Assembly (NCBI GenBank): GCA_019090615.1
Contig: JAHRVQ010000027.1
Span: forward strand, 1-64,000
Direction: 5' to 3'
DNA length: 64,000 nucleotides
Source: Pseudomonadales bacterium
GTDB lineage: Bacteria; Pseudomonadota; Gammaproteobacteria; Pseudomonadales; Azotimanducaceae
The notes beneath the pieces are model-generated. The model had not been told where the DNA came from and did not search any database. It was given only the letters and a program-made list of their open reading frames with translations. Made by a program: the position numbers and the translations under genes. The number at the start of each line of letters is the position of its first letter. Within the stretch, counting starts at the first letter, position 1. Shown here piece by piece: positions 43,948 through 53,761 of this stretch.

Positions 43948-44064
43948 CTCTGGATTGCAGTTCTGGATTGTAGTTCTGGATTGTAGCTCTGGATTGTAGC
44001 TCTGGATTGTAGCTCTGGATTGTAGCTCTGGATTGTAGCTCTGGATTGCAGTTCTGGATTGTAG
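43935..44064. repeat. 13-bp tandem array, ten units
   Basis: Ten head-to-tail units of ctctggattgtag with only C/T changes at two places (t for c at position 1, c for t at position 11). The first unit supplies the last codons and TAG stop of the upstream gene; the rest fill the gap to fliD. Three looser copies of gataacaaggg-like sequence follow to 44135. Confidence 0.92.
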
Positions 44065-44170
44065 CCCCGCCTTAGCTTAATCTTACCCGCTTCTTAATAA
44101 CAAGGACCGGATAACAAGGGCTAGATAACAAGAGTCGGCTCACTGGATAAAATAGCCAATTATTGGCGCA

Positions 44171-47005
44171 CTAGTTATTGGTAAACAGCGCACTCAATAA
44201 TTCAAGCTGCTGGGTTAAAAAGTCTTCGGTATTTTTTAACCGCGATATCGCCAGGTCGGCCGAGGAAAATTGTGATACCAGCCGATTCTGAAATATTTCC
44301 AGCCGCTCCTCCAGCGCCAGCTTAGCATCAGCCACGCCTTCCAGTAACTCATTCAACCCTTCAACTTTAACATCGAGCAGGCCATCTACATCAAGAAATT
44401 CCTCAAACAAACTGGACAACTTAAAGGTAGTGCCTTCTATATAACTCACAGAACCCCGTGAACCAATAGACCCGCCTAATATTCTGACTCTAATGCCGGC
44501 GGCTTCATTCAGTTCTCCGGTAGCATCGGTTCCCTGGGTACCGCCACCAATTGCAAGGCCAAACTGGCTAATCATATTGGTCGATAATTCAGTGAAATTT
44601 AGCGAAGAACTAATACCTGTAGTATCAGATATTACACCATAGGCGCTAAGCCCAAGATCGAAATCAACAGTGGCACTTTTGCCCGCTGCTAAAAGTATTT
44701 CATCGGCGTTAATTGCGTTCTGTAAGGCCGTTGCTAATTCTGGCGCAGTATTATAGGTGCCAGTAGACAGGCTAATCTGGCCTGAAGCGATACCATCAAT
44801 ACTGACTTTAAAATTATAATCGCCATTGCTTAATTCACCACTGGTAATGGTTAATGGCACATTTAAACTCGCCAGCACAGAACCCACTACAAAACCAGGC
44901 TTAGCTGCTGACGATCCCTCTGATGCGCGAAGGAACTGGCCGTTGCCAGTCGCTGCTTCACCATTAATAGTGCCCTTTACATCCAGCCCCGCATTAACTG
45001 TACCCACTGCGGCACCAAAACCCAGTTCAGACTCTACATCGGTATCGGTAGAAGAAAATGAGATAGAACTGTCTGAACCATAGTCACTACTGAGGAAGTC
45101 AAACCGCTGCGAGCCGGCATTATACGTGACGGTGATGGTATCCCCAGCTGCATTAATGGCAGTATCATTATTAATACGTAGCTGTAATTCCTGCGCTAAT
45201 AATGCCGCAGTATTATAGGTTTGTTGGGTGAGCGTAATAGTATTTGAGGTGGTGCCATTAACCTTTACCACAAAGGTATCATTATCTGAATCAATCAGAA
45301 TGCTATTATCGAGCGCCGCATTGGTTGCGCCATTGTAGCTACCCTGGGTAGCCAACTGAGTTAATACCACGTCATAACTACCCGGCTGACTATTAATACC
45401 GGTATTGATAACTTCAACCTGGGCGTCGGTTGCCGAACTATTAGTCGCAAATAGGCTAAGAATTGCATCTGGGTTTTCGTTGACCGCTTTGGTTAAAGCC
45501 ACCGAATCAACGTTTAACAAAAACGAATTATTCTGATCAGAGAATATACCCACTTCGGACAGGGTTCTAAATTTGGAGTCAACAATACCATCAACCACGG
45601 AATTCATTACATTTTGAATCCGGCTATTGATACTGCGTAAAGTAGCGTCGCCCAGTAAAATGCCACTCTCACCAGTATCTATATCAAAAACAGTTAATTC
45701 ACCCGTCAGCACCCGCAGTTCATTATAGGATTCAACAAAGGTTTCTACCTTGGTGATAATGGTTGCCGCATCACTACTTAAACTCAGGTTAATGGTTTTG
45801 CTGGTATCGGCAGTTTTCAGGTTTAGCGTAACCCCATTGATAACCTCTGTAACCAGATTAGACTCTCGACTAATAGTAAGGCCGTTAACTTCTATCTGCG
45901 CCGAGGCCGCCGCCTGGGTTTGGGTCAAACTACCGTCTGAGCCGTAACGAGTGCCTAAATTCGGGTTTAAGCCCAACACACCATCATCTGCGGTAATTTC
46001 AAGGGTTTCATTGCTACCCGTATTTAACGTGGTTAGGATCAGCCCGCCATCTGCGCTATCAATTGAGGCAACCACCAGCCCCGCAGCCAGGCCCGCACCA
46101 GCCAGCGCAGTATCAATGGCAGCCTGAGCGGCTATGCGACTATCTTCAGCTGTACCACCACCACCGCCAAGATCAGTGGTCGCATCCTGATTGACAGTAG
46201 CCACCAGACCAACAAAAGCCCCTATGGTAAAGGTGAAATTGGCATTGGTAGTGGCGAAATCTAAGCCACTACTCAGATCAACCGAGCCACCTTCAGTAAT
46301 CGCGCCCACTGCAACATTGTCATTATAGGTCGAATTAAAGGCAAAGTTTTTCAAACCACTACCTGCATCGTTAGCTACCAGCACCTCCATGGAATTACTT
46401 AAACCTGGGTCATCTGTAGCAAGCAATAGTCGAAACCCACCACCGTCATTAACAATAGTGGCATCAACACCAAAATCTGCGGTATTAATGGCATCCCGCA
46501 ATGAGGACAGGGTGTTATTGCTGGAATCAATAATCAGCGTTTTACTGGTTTTAGCGGTATCAACTGCAAAACTCTCATAGTCACCATTGCCTGCGGCAAA
46601 ACTAGTAGTGCCAAATCGGATGGTTAGCTCACCGGTACCAACGATATCCGTAATCGCCGTATAGGATTGACTCACCAGCGAATGGGTTTCTGCAATGGCA
46701 TTAATTTTAATATTATAATTGCCAGCCGAGGCAAGACTTGAGGCCGTGGCAGTTAACGCCGTGTCATCATTTGAGGTTGCGGTAATTGATTGCAGCGATG
46801 ACTGATCTTTTAATCCATCAGTTGCGACTCTGAGATTTTCAATAGCACTGGTTATAGCGCCAAAAGCTGATATTTCCGCTTCGTATTCAGCCTGCTGCAG
46901 ATCCAGCCGAAGATCAGAATTTTTCCGTTCGGCTGCTACCAGATCGTCTACCAGGTCCGTGGTTAACAGGCCAGAGCCAATGCCAAGGGACTGGATGGAT
47001 GCCAT
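44171..47005 (-). CDS. fliD: FliD, filament cap protein (enlarged, 944 residues)
   Basis: FliD caps the filament tip and folds flagellin into place. The N-terminus is typical (MASIQSLGIGSGLLTTDLVD, then ERKNSDLRLDLQQAEYEAEI) and the C-terminus is a coiled coil ending in LTQQLELLSALFTNN. The usual length is 430-700 residues. The extra length is in the middle, where at least four stretches look like the IN-type module also seen in FliC (near residues 178, 307, 628 and 778). An AGAGAGGT ribosome site precedes the ATG. No convincing sigma-54 or sigma-28 site was found upstream; the leader has short repeats. It does not share a transcript with fliST, unlike the common fliDST operon. Confidence 0.95.
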   Translation of the reverse strand: MASIQSLGIGSGLLTTDLVDDLVAAERKNSDLRLDLQQAEYEAEISAFGAITSAIENLRVATDGLKDQSSLQSITATSNDDTALTATASSLASAGNYNIKINAIAETHSLVSQSYTAITDIVGTGELTIRFGTTSFAAGNGDYESFAVDTAKTSKTLIIDSSNNTLSSLRDAINTADFGVDATIVNDGGGFRLLLATDDPGLSNSMEVLVANDAGSGLKNFAFNSTYNDNVAVGAITEGGSVDLSSGLDFATTNANFTFTIGAFVGLVATVNQDATTDLGGGGGTAEDSRIAAQAAIDTALAGAGLAAGLVVASIDSADGGLILTTLNTGSNETLEITADDGVLGLNPNLGTRYGSDGSLTQTQAAASAQIEVNGLTISRESNLVTEVINGVTLNLKTADTSKTINLSLSSDAATIITKVETFVESYNELRVLTGELTVFDIDTGESGILLGDATLRSINSRIQNVMNSVVDGIVDSKFRTLSEVGIFSDQNNSFLLNVDSVALTKAVNENPDAILSLFATNSSATDAQVEVINTGINSQPGSYDVVLTQLATQGSYNGATNAALDNSILIDSDNDTFVVKVNGTTSNTITLTQQTYNTAALLAQELQLRINNDTAINAAGDTITVTYNAGSQRFDFLSSDYGSDSSISFSSTDTDVESELGFGAAVGTVNAGLDVKGTINGEAATGNGQFLRASEGSSAAKPGFVVGSVLASLNVPLTITSGELSNGDYNFKVSIDGIASGQISLSTGTYNTAPELATALQNAINADEILLAAGKSATVDFDLGLSAYGVISDTTGISSSLNFTELSTNMISQFGLAIGGGTQGTDATGELNEAAGIRVRILGGSIGSRGSVSYIEGTTFKLSSLFEEFLDVDGLLDVKVEGLNELLEGVADAKLALEERLEIFQNRLVSQFSSADLAISRLKNTEDFLTQQLELLSALFTNN

Positions 47006-47133
47006 TTCTACCTCTCTGTTACTAAATTATTACTATGTATTTATTATGTATTTACTATGTTTTATGCGATGTTTTATGCGATTTCTTATGCTCGTTTCTA
47101 TGCGAAATGTAGACGCAAACAATTTAACGTACA

Positions 47134-47169
47134 CTTTTAAGCCGTTCTTTTAAGCCGCTCTTTTAAGGA
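47134..47169. repeat. 13-bp repeat in the fliD leader
   Basis: cttttaagccgtt, cttttaagccgct and cttttaagga follow head to tail, between the divergent starts of fliD and the cNMP-binding gene. Near 47060-47110 there are also four loose copies of ttttatgcga-like sequence. Confidence 0.65.
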
Positions 47170-47275
47170 TAGACTAATGCTTCGGTTCTAGCCTTTTATC
47201 CAGCGGTCATTTTTCCTCCAAAACGGCTATATAAGCTACAATTAATAACTACCGACATCCTATAAGGCTCAATTT

Positions 47276-48274
47276 TTGACTGTGGAAACTCTCGACATCA
47301 ACTTACTACGCTGCTTTTCTCCACTGCGGTTTCTAAGCGAACAGTGCCTGGAAGAAGTTGTTAGCCAGATCCGTTTCATTGACATCGCAAAAGACAAGAT
47401 GTTATTTAAGCGCGATGACCCACGTCAGCACTGTCATTGGCTGGTTAAGGGTGCGCTGGACCTGCTGGATGAAAATTATAATGCCATGCTGCTGGTAGGC
47501 GGCAGTGATTCATGTGAACGTATGTTGGCTGACAAACTGCATTACCAACAAACAGCCGTGGCTGTTGATGACTGCCTGTTACTGGAAATTGAACAGGATA
47601 AGCTGGATTTGATGCTCACCGTCGACCAGGCCGCTGGCTCTGATGCTGAAGGGGATGACTGGATGAGTAAATTATTACAATCAAGGTTATTTGAGTTAAT
47701 TCCACCGGCAAATATCGATACGCTATTTAAAACTTTCTCCGCGGCTGACTACTTAATGGGTGACATTATTTTTCACCAGGGCGACAAGGGTGATTATTTT
47801 TATGTTATCAAGGCGGGTGAAGTATCCATAGAACGGACCCTTAAAGATAATAGTCAGCACCTTAAAACTGCTGGCCCTGGTGAATTTTTTGGTGAGGATG
47901 CACTGGTGCGCGGTAAACCACGCAATGCCACTATCACCATGCAAAAATCAGGTGTTCTAATGCGCCTCAATCAAGCCGACTTTGATGCGCTGTTGGTTAA
48001 ACCAGCAACAGAATACGTCAGCGAAACAGAAATTCAAGAATTTATAGAGGCCGGCAAACAACCACTCAAACTAATTGACGTCCGCCATCCGAAGGAGATT
48101 GACGGCCAACTACCCCACGGTACCATTCACATCCCGCTGCAGGTACTTAGAAGTTATGCGGCTAAACTTGACCAGGATACACTTTATGTGGTGGCAACCC
48201 CGGGCCGACGGGCCGAACTCGGGGCATTTTTACTCAACCAGGCAGGCTTCGATACTTTTGTTTTAAAACACTAG
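47276..48274 (+). CDS. Tandem cNMP-binding-like protein with rhodanese-like domain
   Basis: A 332-residue plus-strand protein. Residues about 10-120 and 130-240 are two CRP-like nucleotide-binding folds. The second is the better kept: IIFHQGDKGDYFYVIKAGEV and a phosphate-binding cassette FGEDALVRGKPRNATI with the Glu and Arg needed for cyclic nucleotides. Residues 248-332 are rhodanese-like (LKLIDVRHPKEIDGQLPHGT), but the active loop is VATPGRRAEL, with no Cys, so it is probably not a sulfurtransferase. There is no DNA-binding domain. The TTG start has an AAGG site 8 bases upstream; a GTG two codons on is possible. It sits between fliD and flgL, convergent with flgL (22 bases apart). Confidence 0.82.
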   Translation: MTVETLDINLLRCFSPLRFLSEQCLEEVVSQIRFIDIAKDKMLFKRDDPRQHCHWLVKGALDLLDENYNAMLLVGGSDSCERMLADKLHYQQTAVAVDDCLLLEIEQDKLDLMLTVDQAAGSDAEGDDWMSKLLQSRLFELIPPANIDTLFKTFSAADYLMGDIIFHQGDKGDYFYVIKAGEVSIERTLKDNSQHLKTAGPGEFFGEDALVRGKPRNATITMQKSGVLMRLNQADFDALLVKPATEYVSETEIQEFIEAGKQPLKLIDVRHPKEIDGQLPHGTIHIPLQVLRSYAAKLDQDTLYVVATPGRRAELGAFLLNQAGFDTFVLKH

Positions 48275-48296
48275 AACAAGCAACTATTGAACATTA

Positions 48297-49541
48297 TTAG
48301 AGAAATTTAAATAACGACAAGTTAGCAATCCTGGCGAAACTTTGCTGCGCAGCTTCAAGAATAAACGTCTCTAAACTCAACCGACTGACAGCGGCAGCAA
48401 AATCTGTGTCCTGTAATTCAGACAGCACTTCCTGACTAACGATATCCACCTGTTCATGTAAGGCCTGGGTGCTGTCGAGGGTATTAAGCCGAGCACCCAC
48501 CTTGCTTCGCGCCTCTAACAAGCTGGTTTGGGCATTATCAAGATTAATCAACGTTGATTCCACCAGGTCAGACACTTGCACGCGACCTTCTGGGCTATCA
48601 TCAAATTTATTCAGGCCCTCAACCAGCCGGCCCATAGTGGTTAAGATACTTTGATTCGATGAGGATTCAATAATAAAGCTATCGCCCGAATTGGGGGTAC
48701 CGGAAACTCTCACCGAAAGACCCTGAAAGTCTATCTCCTGACCCGATACATACCGCTCATTTTCCAGGCCCTGAATGACTCGCTTATCGGACATACGCCG
48801 CACCGTATAATTAATACCCGGCGGCTCAATATCAGTCACTGGTTCAAATTCAATATAGGCATCTTCAGGATGAAACTGATCAAAGGTTGATTGATCGATT
48901 ACTGCACCGACAGAAATACTGGCTGCCGGTTCCGCTGAATTATTTGGATTATCCGATGTTATAAAAGTACTACTTGCTGCCTGCACTTCTTCAAATATCG
49001 CCTTACCAGAATCTCGGGAAGAAACAAAAGTAGTGGCGCCTATTTGTACCAACCGATCCCCCTCGTCACCCTGAAATCTAAATCCACCACCACCGCCATC
49101 AACAAACGGCTGAGTACTTCCTTTATAGCCAGCAAATATAAACTCACCGTTAGAGTCTTTGGAATTTAACAAACCCAGCATTTCAGATAATCGCACATCG
49201 ACTTCCTGGCCGAGAAAGCCCCTGTCGTCCTGGCTGAGTGATCCATCACCAATCTGCACGCCAATTTCTCGTATTCTTTGCAGTAGGTCACCTACCCCAT
49301 CCAGCACAGACTCTTCCAGTGACAGGCGATTAGTCACCGACGTGATATTTCGTTGGTACTGCTCCCGAATGGCAATCTCCTGGTTCAGCTGGAGTATCCG
49401 AGTGGCCGCCACCGGGTCGTCAGCGGGGGAGGTGAATTTTCTACCCGTTGCAATCTGGTTCTGCGAATCCGCTGCTGCACCAGTCACTCGCTGGATATTA
49501 GTAAGACCGGTATTGTAAGTCTGGATTGTACTTATACGCAT
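48297..49541 (-). CDS. flgL: FlgL, hook-filament junction protein (HAP3)
   Basis: FlgL is the junction protein next to the filament. It has a flagellin-like N-terminus (MRISTIQTYNTGLTNIQRVT, ATGRKFTSPADDPVAATRIL) and C-terminus (DTDFAAAVSRLSLETFILEA, then SLFKFL). Length 414 residues is ordinary, in contrast to FlgK and FliC. It lies 77 bases after flgK and is the last gene of the flgB-flgL run. Confidence 0.95.
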   Translation of the reverse strand: MRISTIQTYNTGLTNIQRVTGAAADSQNQIATGRKFTSPADDPVAATRILQLNQEIAIREQYQRNITSVTNRLSLEESVLDGVGDLLQRIREIGVQIGDGSLSQDDRGFLGQEVDVRLSEMLGLLNSKDSNGEFIFAGYKGSTQPFVDGGGGGFRFQGDEGDRLVQIGATTFVSSRDSGKAIFEEVQAASSTFITSDNPNNSAEPAASISVGAVIDQSTFDQFHPEDAYIEFEPVTDIEPPGINYTVRRMSDKRVIQGLENERYVSGQEIDFQGLSVRVSGTPNSGDSFIIESSSNQSILTTMGRLVEGLNKFDDSPEGRVQVSDLVESTLINLDNAQTSLLEARSKVGARLNTLDSTQALHEQVDIVSQEVLSELQDTDFAAAVSRLSLETFILEAAQQSFARIANLSLFKFL

Positions 49542-49618
49542 ATGTTTAACTCATAAAATTCAGCACATCAAATTGGCCGGTTATTTATATAAAGCCGCCC
49601 GCCTTTGCGTCAAAAAAA

Positions 49619-52600
49619 CTAACGAAAGGTATTAATCAAGGTATCAAACAAAGTCCTGGCAACTGAGATCACCTGGGCAGATGCGTTATAGGCAAGTTCA
49701 TACCGGATTAAATCCGCCGCCTCTTCATCCAGGTTAACCCCTGCGACCGCATCTCGACTTAATTGCGATTGCTGCAACAGGCTCTCACTGGCTTCACTAT
49801 TTATTAAACTTTGTGACGTTAACGCACCAACAAATTCCACCAGCTTGCCATAGGACTCAAGAAAACTAACCGAAGAATTGTCGATCACCTTCTGTACCTC
49901 CAATGCGGTTAATGCCAGCCCATTACGGTTATCTGACACGCCATCACGATTAAAACCGACAGTAAATTTATCGCCTGCTTTGGCGATCCCATCGATGCTG
50001 ACCTGATACCCAAGGAAGGTAGATACTGCGGTCGGTTCATTGGTGAATAAATTGCCATTAACCGATAAAACACTGGAAGTCAGGCTTATCCCCTCATCAA
50101 GTACCACATTCAACACCCCGCCAACGGTCACCGCATTTCGCACATCGGCACCCTGACTAAGTCCGGCTTCAAAACCCAGTGCAAAACGGGTGGCTGGCGA
50201 AACATCAATGATATTAATTACCGCATCGGGCCCTGTCTCCCGAGTAGTCAACGATATCAAACCGGTTGGTTGCAAGGCGACAATCACATCCCCAGCAGCA
50301 ATATTAGTTTCATCAATTGAACGTTGAATTTCACGCACTACATCCGAACCCAGAATTTGATTACTATCCAGCACCACCGTCTCGGTAGTCCCGCCGTTAA
50401 CCGATATTTTAAAGGTATAAGGCCCACCAGTGCCAAAATCATAGCCAGCAGATCTATCCACCGTGCCATCAACCACTGCCGGGGTGCTACCACCAGCCCC
50501 CTCCATCAGCAGCTCTTTGCCCTGTAAATCCGTTAATAAAAATTGATCCCGTGCATCACCACGAATAGCAATATTGATGTCATCACCCTGTAGAGATTCC
50601 AGGGTTAAGCGCTCGCCGTCACTTTTGGCGGTAATACCCAGCGCAGCAAAATCAGGATTCTGACTAATAATATCAGCGAGATAGTTAGGCCCTAATAACT
50701 CGGGCTCGTTGGGATCTGTCGGTTGATTAACCTGCACTCCATTAATGGTGATCACCATCGGTAGCATCCCTTCTTCCTGATTAACAATGTCAGACAGAAA
50801 AACTCGGCTGCGAGCCGTCGCATTCACGCCGTTCAGGTCGGTTAATCGGCTGGCAATAACACTGGCAGGTTCTCCCGCCGACACATTAAATGCAGGCGCA
50901 ATAGAGGTTATGCCAGTGACTGGGTCAACCGTAGTCAGGGTTAGCATTTCGGGCACATAACCATTGGTCGCTGGCCCTTCAATCGGTATCAAAACAGGAT
51001 TATCAGGCAAACTACCGGCTAACAGCCCATCACTGGTTACCGCCGTCTGACCGGGGGCCGAAGGCAACATCTGATTCTCTACACCCGGCGTAAAACGCAA
51101 ATTTCTAATCGGTGGCACCAGGTCAATCGGGTTTTTTGGATCTGAATTATCCAGTACGTCATAGGTAGTTGCACTGGTAAATTGAATCACAATGGGGGGC
51201 GATAGTTCGCCAGGTACTTCAAATGCCCGCGTACTAAGGTCTGTTGCTGCTGTAGATGCAATTTTTGCCGTGCCTTCATTGCCCAGGCTTGAATTTGCAC
51301 TTATCACCGATGCAATGGCTAACCTGGCAGGCAGGTCCAGCTCAAGTGCAATATCCCGAGCACCAAACCGAGTTGGCTGGATTAAAAACCGGTCCCTCGC
51401 CTGCGCCTCCCCCGCATCAATAGTAATTTCAAAGCCTTCTCCCTGAATGGTTTCAGGTGTCGCACCTGATAACACCCCCTGCTGCACAACCTCACCGTTA
51501 CTGACTCTGGTCAGCGCATATCTATTTGTACCAGGGCCTGGAAATGCCAGTATATAATCGCTACCAGTTAACTGGTTAGTATCATTAATGGCAACACTTA
51601 GCCTGGTTTCATTACCCGAGGTATTATCTCGGTCGGCAACAACTCTAGCCTCTTTGGCAGATTGTTCATTAATGTCTGAGAAAAACAACCCACCAAAGAT
51701 ACCATCCAGATCCAGGCCTAGACGGTGCTGACCATTAATATTATCAGCCAATGTAATCGCCAGCCGACCGACATTATTAATGGTGGTATCAAGCACTTCA
51801 CTACGAAATGACAGCAAGCCACCTAATTCACCCCCAGATATTAATCGAGTCACATTTTGTTGCACATCGCCAGCAACAAATGCCAGATCCCGTCGGGTGG
51901 CATCTGTTTCGCCAGGCACAGCGCGTATTTCATTGGCTTCAATGCCAATCACTAAGGCCTGGCCGTTACCAATAAAAACATCCACCGCGTTACCCGGCTT
52001 GTTGACCACACTCACCGATACAAACTCTGACAACTGACGCAATAGTTCATCACGACTATCTAGCAAGTCATTTGGCGGTGAATCCTGGGCCCGCCCAGTG
52101 GCTGCAACAATGTTATTATTGAGGTTGGCGATACCATCAGCAATACTGGTTATTGACCGAGCAATAGTATCCAGTTGCAAATTGATCGTATTGTTCTGTT
52201 GATCCAGCCGAGTTTGAACTGACTCAAACCGGTCAATCAGGCCATCCGCCTGGCTTAACACCAGCTGTCTGATGGGTATAGAGGTTGGGTCATCTGCGGC
52301 CGCACCTAACGATGCAAAAAATTCCTGCACCCCCGGCGCAATACCGGTTGATACATCAGCCAACAAAGAATCTATCTGCGATATATTATTAGAATAACTT
52401 TCAAGTTCATTGAAGGCAGTGGAGTCGAGGCGTAATTGATTTATCGCAAAGTCATCAACAATACGCCGCACCGATTCAATTTTAACGCCAGTGCCCTGAA
52501 ATCCAGCGCCAGAAAACTGTGGCGTCTGGGTTGATACATCGACTCGCTGCCGACTATATCCAGGCGTATCAGTGTTGGCAATATTATGCCCAGTGGTTCT

Positions 52601-52663
52601 AAGCGCAGACTGGTTTGACAACAATCCACTAACACCGATCCTTAGTAACGATGCTGCCGCCAT
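49619..52663 (-). CDS. flgK: FlgK, hook-filament junction protein (HAP1, enlarged)
   Basis: FlgK joins hook and FlgL. The N-terminus has SLLRIGVSGLLSNQSALRTT followed by GHNIANTDTPGYSRQRVD; the C-terminus has VNLDEEAADLIRYELAYNAS followed by AQVISVARTLFDTLINTFR. The 1014-residue length is well above the usual 460-680. The extra middle part (residues about 480-880) has IN-type stretches such as those near residues 674 and 775-830. It starts 2 bases after the flgJ stop with GGGAG upstream. Confidence 0.95.
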   Translation of the reverse strand: MAAASLLRIGVSGLLSNQSALRTTGHNIANTDTPGYSRQRVDVSTQTPQFSGAGFQGTGVKIESVRRIVDDFAINQLRLDSTAFNELESYSNNISQIDSLLADVSTGIAPGVQEFFASLGAAADDPTSIPIRQLVLSQADGLIDRFESVQTRLDQQNNTINLQLDTIARSITSIADGIANLNNNIVAATGRAQDSPPNDLLDSRDELLRQLSEFVSVSVVNKPGNAVDVFIGNGQALVIGIEANEIRAVPGETDATRRDLAFVAGDVQQNVTRLISGGELGGLLSFRSEVLDTTINNVGRLAITLADNINGQHRLGLDLDGIFGGLFFSDINEQSAKEARVVADRDNTSGNETRLSVAINDTNQLTGSDYILAFPGPGTNRYALTRVSNGEVVQQGVLSGATPETIQGEGFEITIDAGEAQARDRFLIQPTRFGARDIALELDLPARLAIASVISANSSLGNEGTAKIASTAATDLSTRAFEVPGELSPPIVIQFTSATTYDVLDNSDPKNPIDLVPPIRNLRFTPGVENQMLPSAPGQTAVTSDGLLAGSLPDNPVLIPIEGPATNGYVPEMLTLTTVDPVTGITSIAPAFNVSAGEPASVIASRLTDLNGVNATARSRVFLSDIVNQEEGMLPMVITINGVQVNQPTDPNEPELLGPNYLADIISQNPDFAALGITAKSDGERLTLESLQGDDINIAIRGDARDQFLLTDLQGKELLMEGAGGSTPAVVDGTVDRSAGYDFGTGGPYTFKISVNGGTTETVVLDSNQILGSDVVREIQRSIDETNIAAGDVIVALQPTGLISLTTRETGPDAVINIIDVSPATRFALGFEAGLSQGADVRNAVTVGGVLNVVLDEGISLTSSVLSVNGNLFTNEPTAVSTFLGYQVSIDGIAKAGDKFTVGFNRDGVSDNRNGLALTALEVQKVIDNSSVSFLESYGKLVEFVGALTSQSLINSEASESLLQQSQLSRDAVAGVNLDEEAADLIRYELAYNASAQVISVARTLFDTLINTFR

Positions 52664-52664
52664 T

Positions 52665-53759
52665 TCAGTTCACTCCCTGTGCAAGCTGGATATTGCTCAA
52701 AGCCGGGTTGCTTATGACCCGTTGTAATTTTTGGGCATAATCTGGATCTGTGGCATAACCACCTGCCACCAACGCCTGACCGAAATGTTCAACGGTTGCA
52801 TGATCTGCCTGCACTGCAGAATATCTTGGATTATCCTGGATCAGTGCCGCATAATCTTTTAGCGCAGCGGGGTAATCATCATAAACTTTAAACAAACTGC
52901 GCTGCTGCTGAGCGACGCCGTTATTTACCTCCAACGATTCAATGGCCACAGTCTCGCCCTGCCATGAACCATTGGCTTTAATACCAAACAGGTTATGGCT
53001 ATTTTGACCATTGGCAGAAAAAATCATATGTTTGCCCCAGCCAGTTTCTAAGGCTGCCTGGGCGAGAATAAACTTAGGGTTAATTTCAAGTTCCGCTGCT
53101 GCGATCTGCGTTGCCGGTAACAGTTTAGCGACAAATTCACCGGCGTCATCAAATGCAATCTGACGCATAGACAAACCTGTAACTGCTACATCATGCTTAT
53201 CTATCGCAGTCGAGCCAGACCCAGCAGGCGCTTGCTTACTGAGCGCTGGACGACTAAATACCGCCTGAATAGTTGATAACGAATTAATGGGTGCCAAGTT
53301 TTCAATTAAGCTATTTGTCGGTTTTGTGTTCTTATCGTTTGAACTAGAATCAGAACTAGTACTAGAACCAGGCGCGGTGCTCGATTGGGTCATTTTCAGG
53401 TCATAATTTGCCCGTTTAACATTAGGACTTAATTGGTCCATCATCAAATCGGCGATACCTAACGAGCCTGATCCACTCATATGTACGCTCAATTTTTCAT
53501 CCAGCATATCTTCATACATCTGGGTTTCAAATGAATTGAGGTAATTACCTTCACTGAGCGTTCGACTCGCTGCGCGCATGGATTTCATCATCATATTAAC
53601 GAACAGCGATTCAAATTGTTCTGCCGCCTGCCGCAATGCTTGCTGTTCGTCAGCTGCATCGGCATCCTTACTCACAACAAGATCAGACCCAATGGCTGGA
53701 ATATTTCCCTGTGGCATTAGTATCTTTGCCATTCCGACTCGATCAGCTGAAGACATCAT
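52665..53759 (-). CDS. flgJ: FlgJ, rod scaffold and peptidoglycan hydrolase
   Basis: FlgJ caps the growing rod and cuts peptidoglycan. The N-terminal scaffold domain has EQFESLFVNMMMKSMRAASR. After a Ser/Asn-rich linker comes a glucosaminidase domain with FILAQAALETGWGKHMIF, the Glu being the expected catalytic residue, and NLFGIKANGSW. Length 364 residues, the two-domain form typical of gammaproteobacteria. It starts 2 bases after the flgI stop. Confidence 0.95.
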   Translation of the reverse strand: MMSSADRVGMAKILMPQGNIPAIGSDLVVSKDADAADEQQALRQAAEQFESLFVNMMMKSMRAASRTLSEGNYLNSFETQMYEDMLDEKLSVHMSGSGSLGIADLMMDQLSPNVKRANYDLKMTQSSTAPGSSTSSDSSSNDKNTKPTNSLIENLAPINSLSTIQAVFSRPALSKQAPAGSGSTAIDKHDVAVTGLSMRQIAFDDAGEFVAKLLPATQIAAAELEINPKFILAQAALETGWGKHMIFSANGQNSHNLFGIKANGSWQGETVAIESLEVNNGVAQQQRSLFKVYDDYPAALKDYAALIQDNPRYSAVQADHATVEHFGQALVAGGYATDPDYAQKLQRVISNPALSNIQLAQGVN

Positions 53760-53761
53760 AT

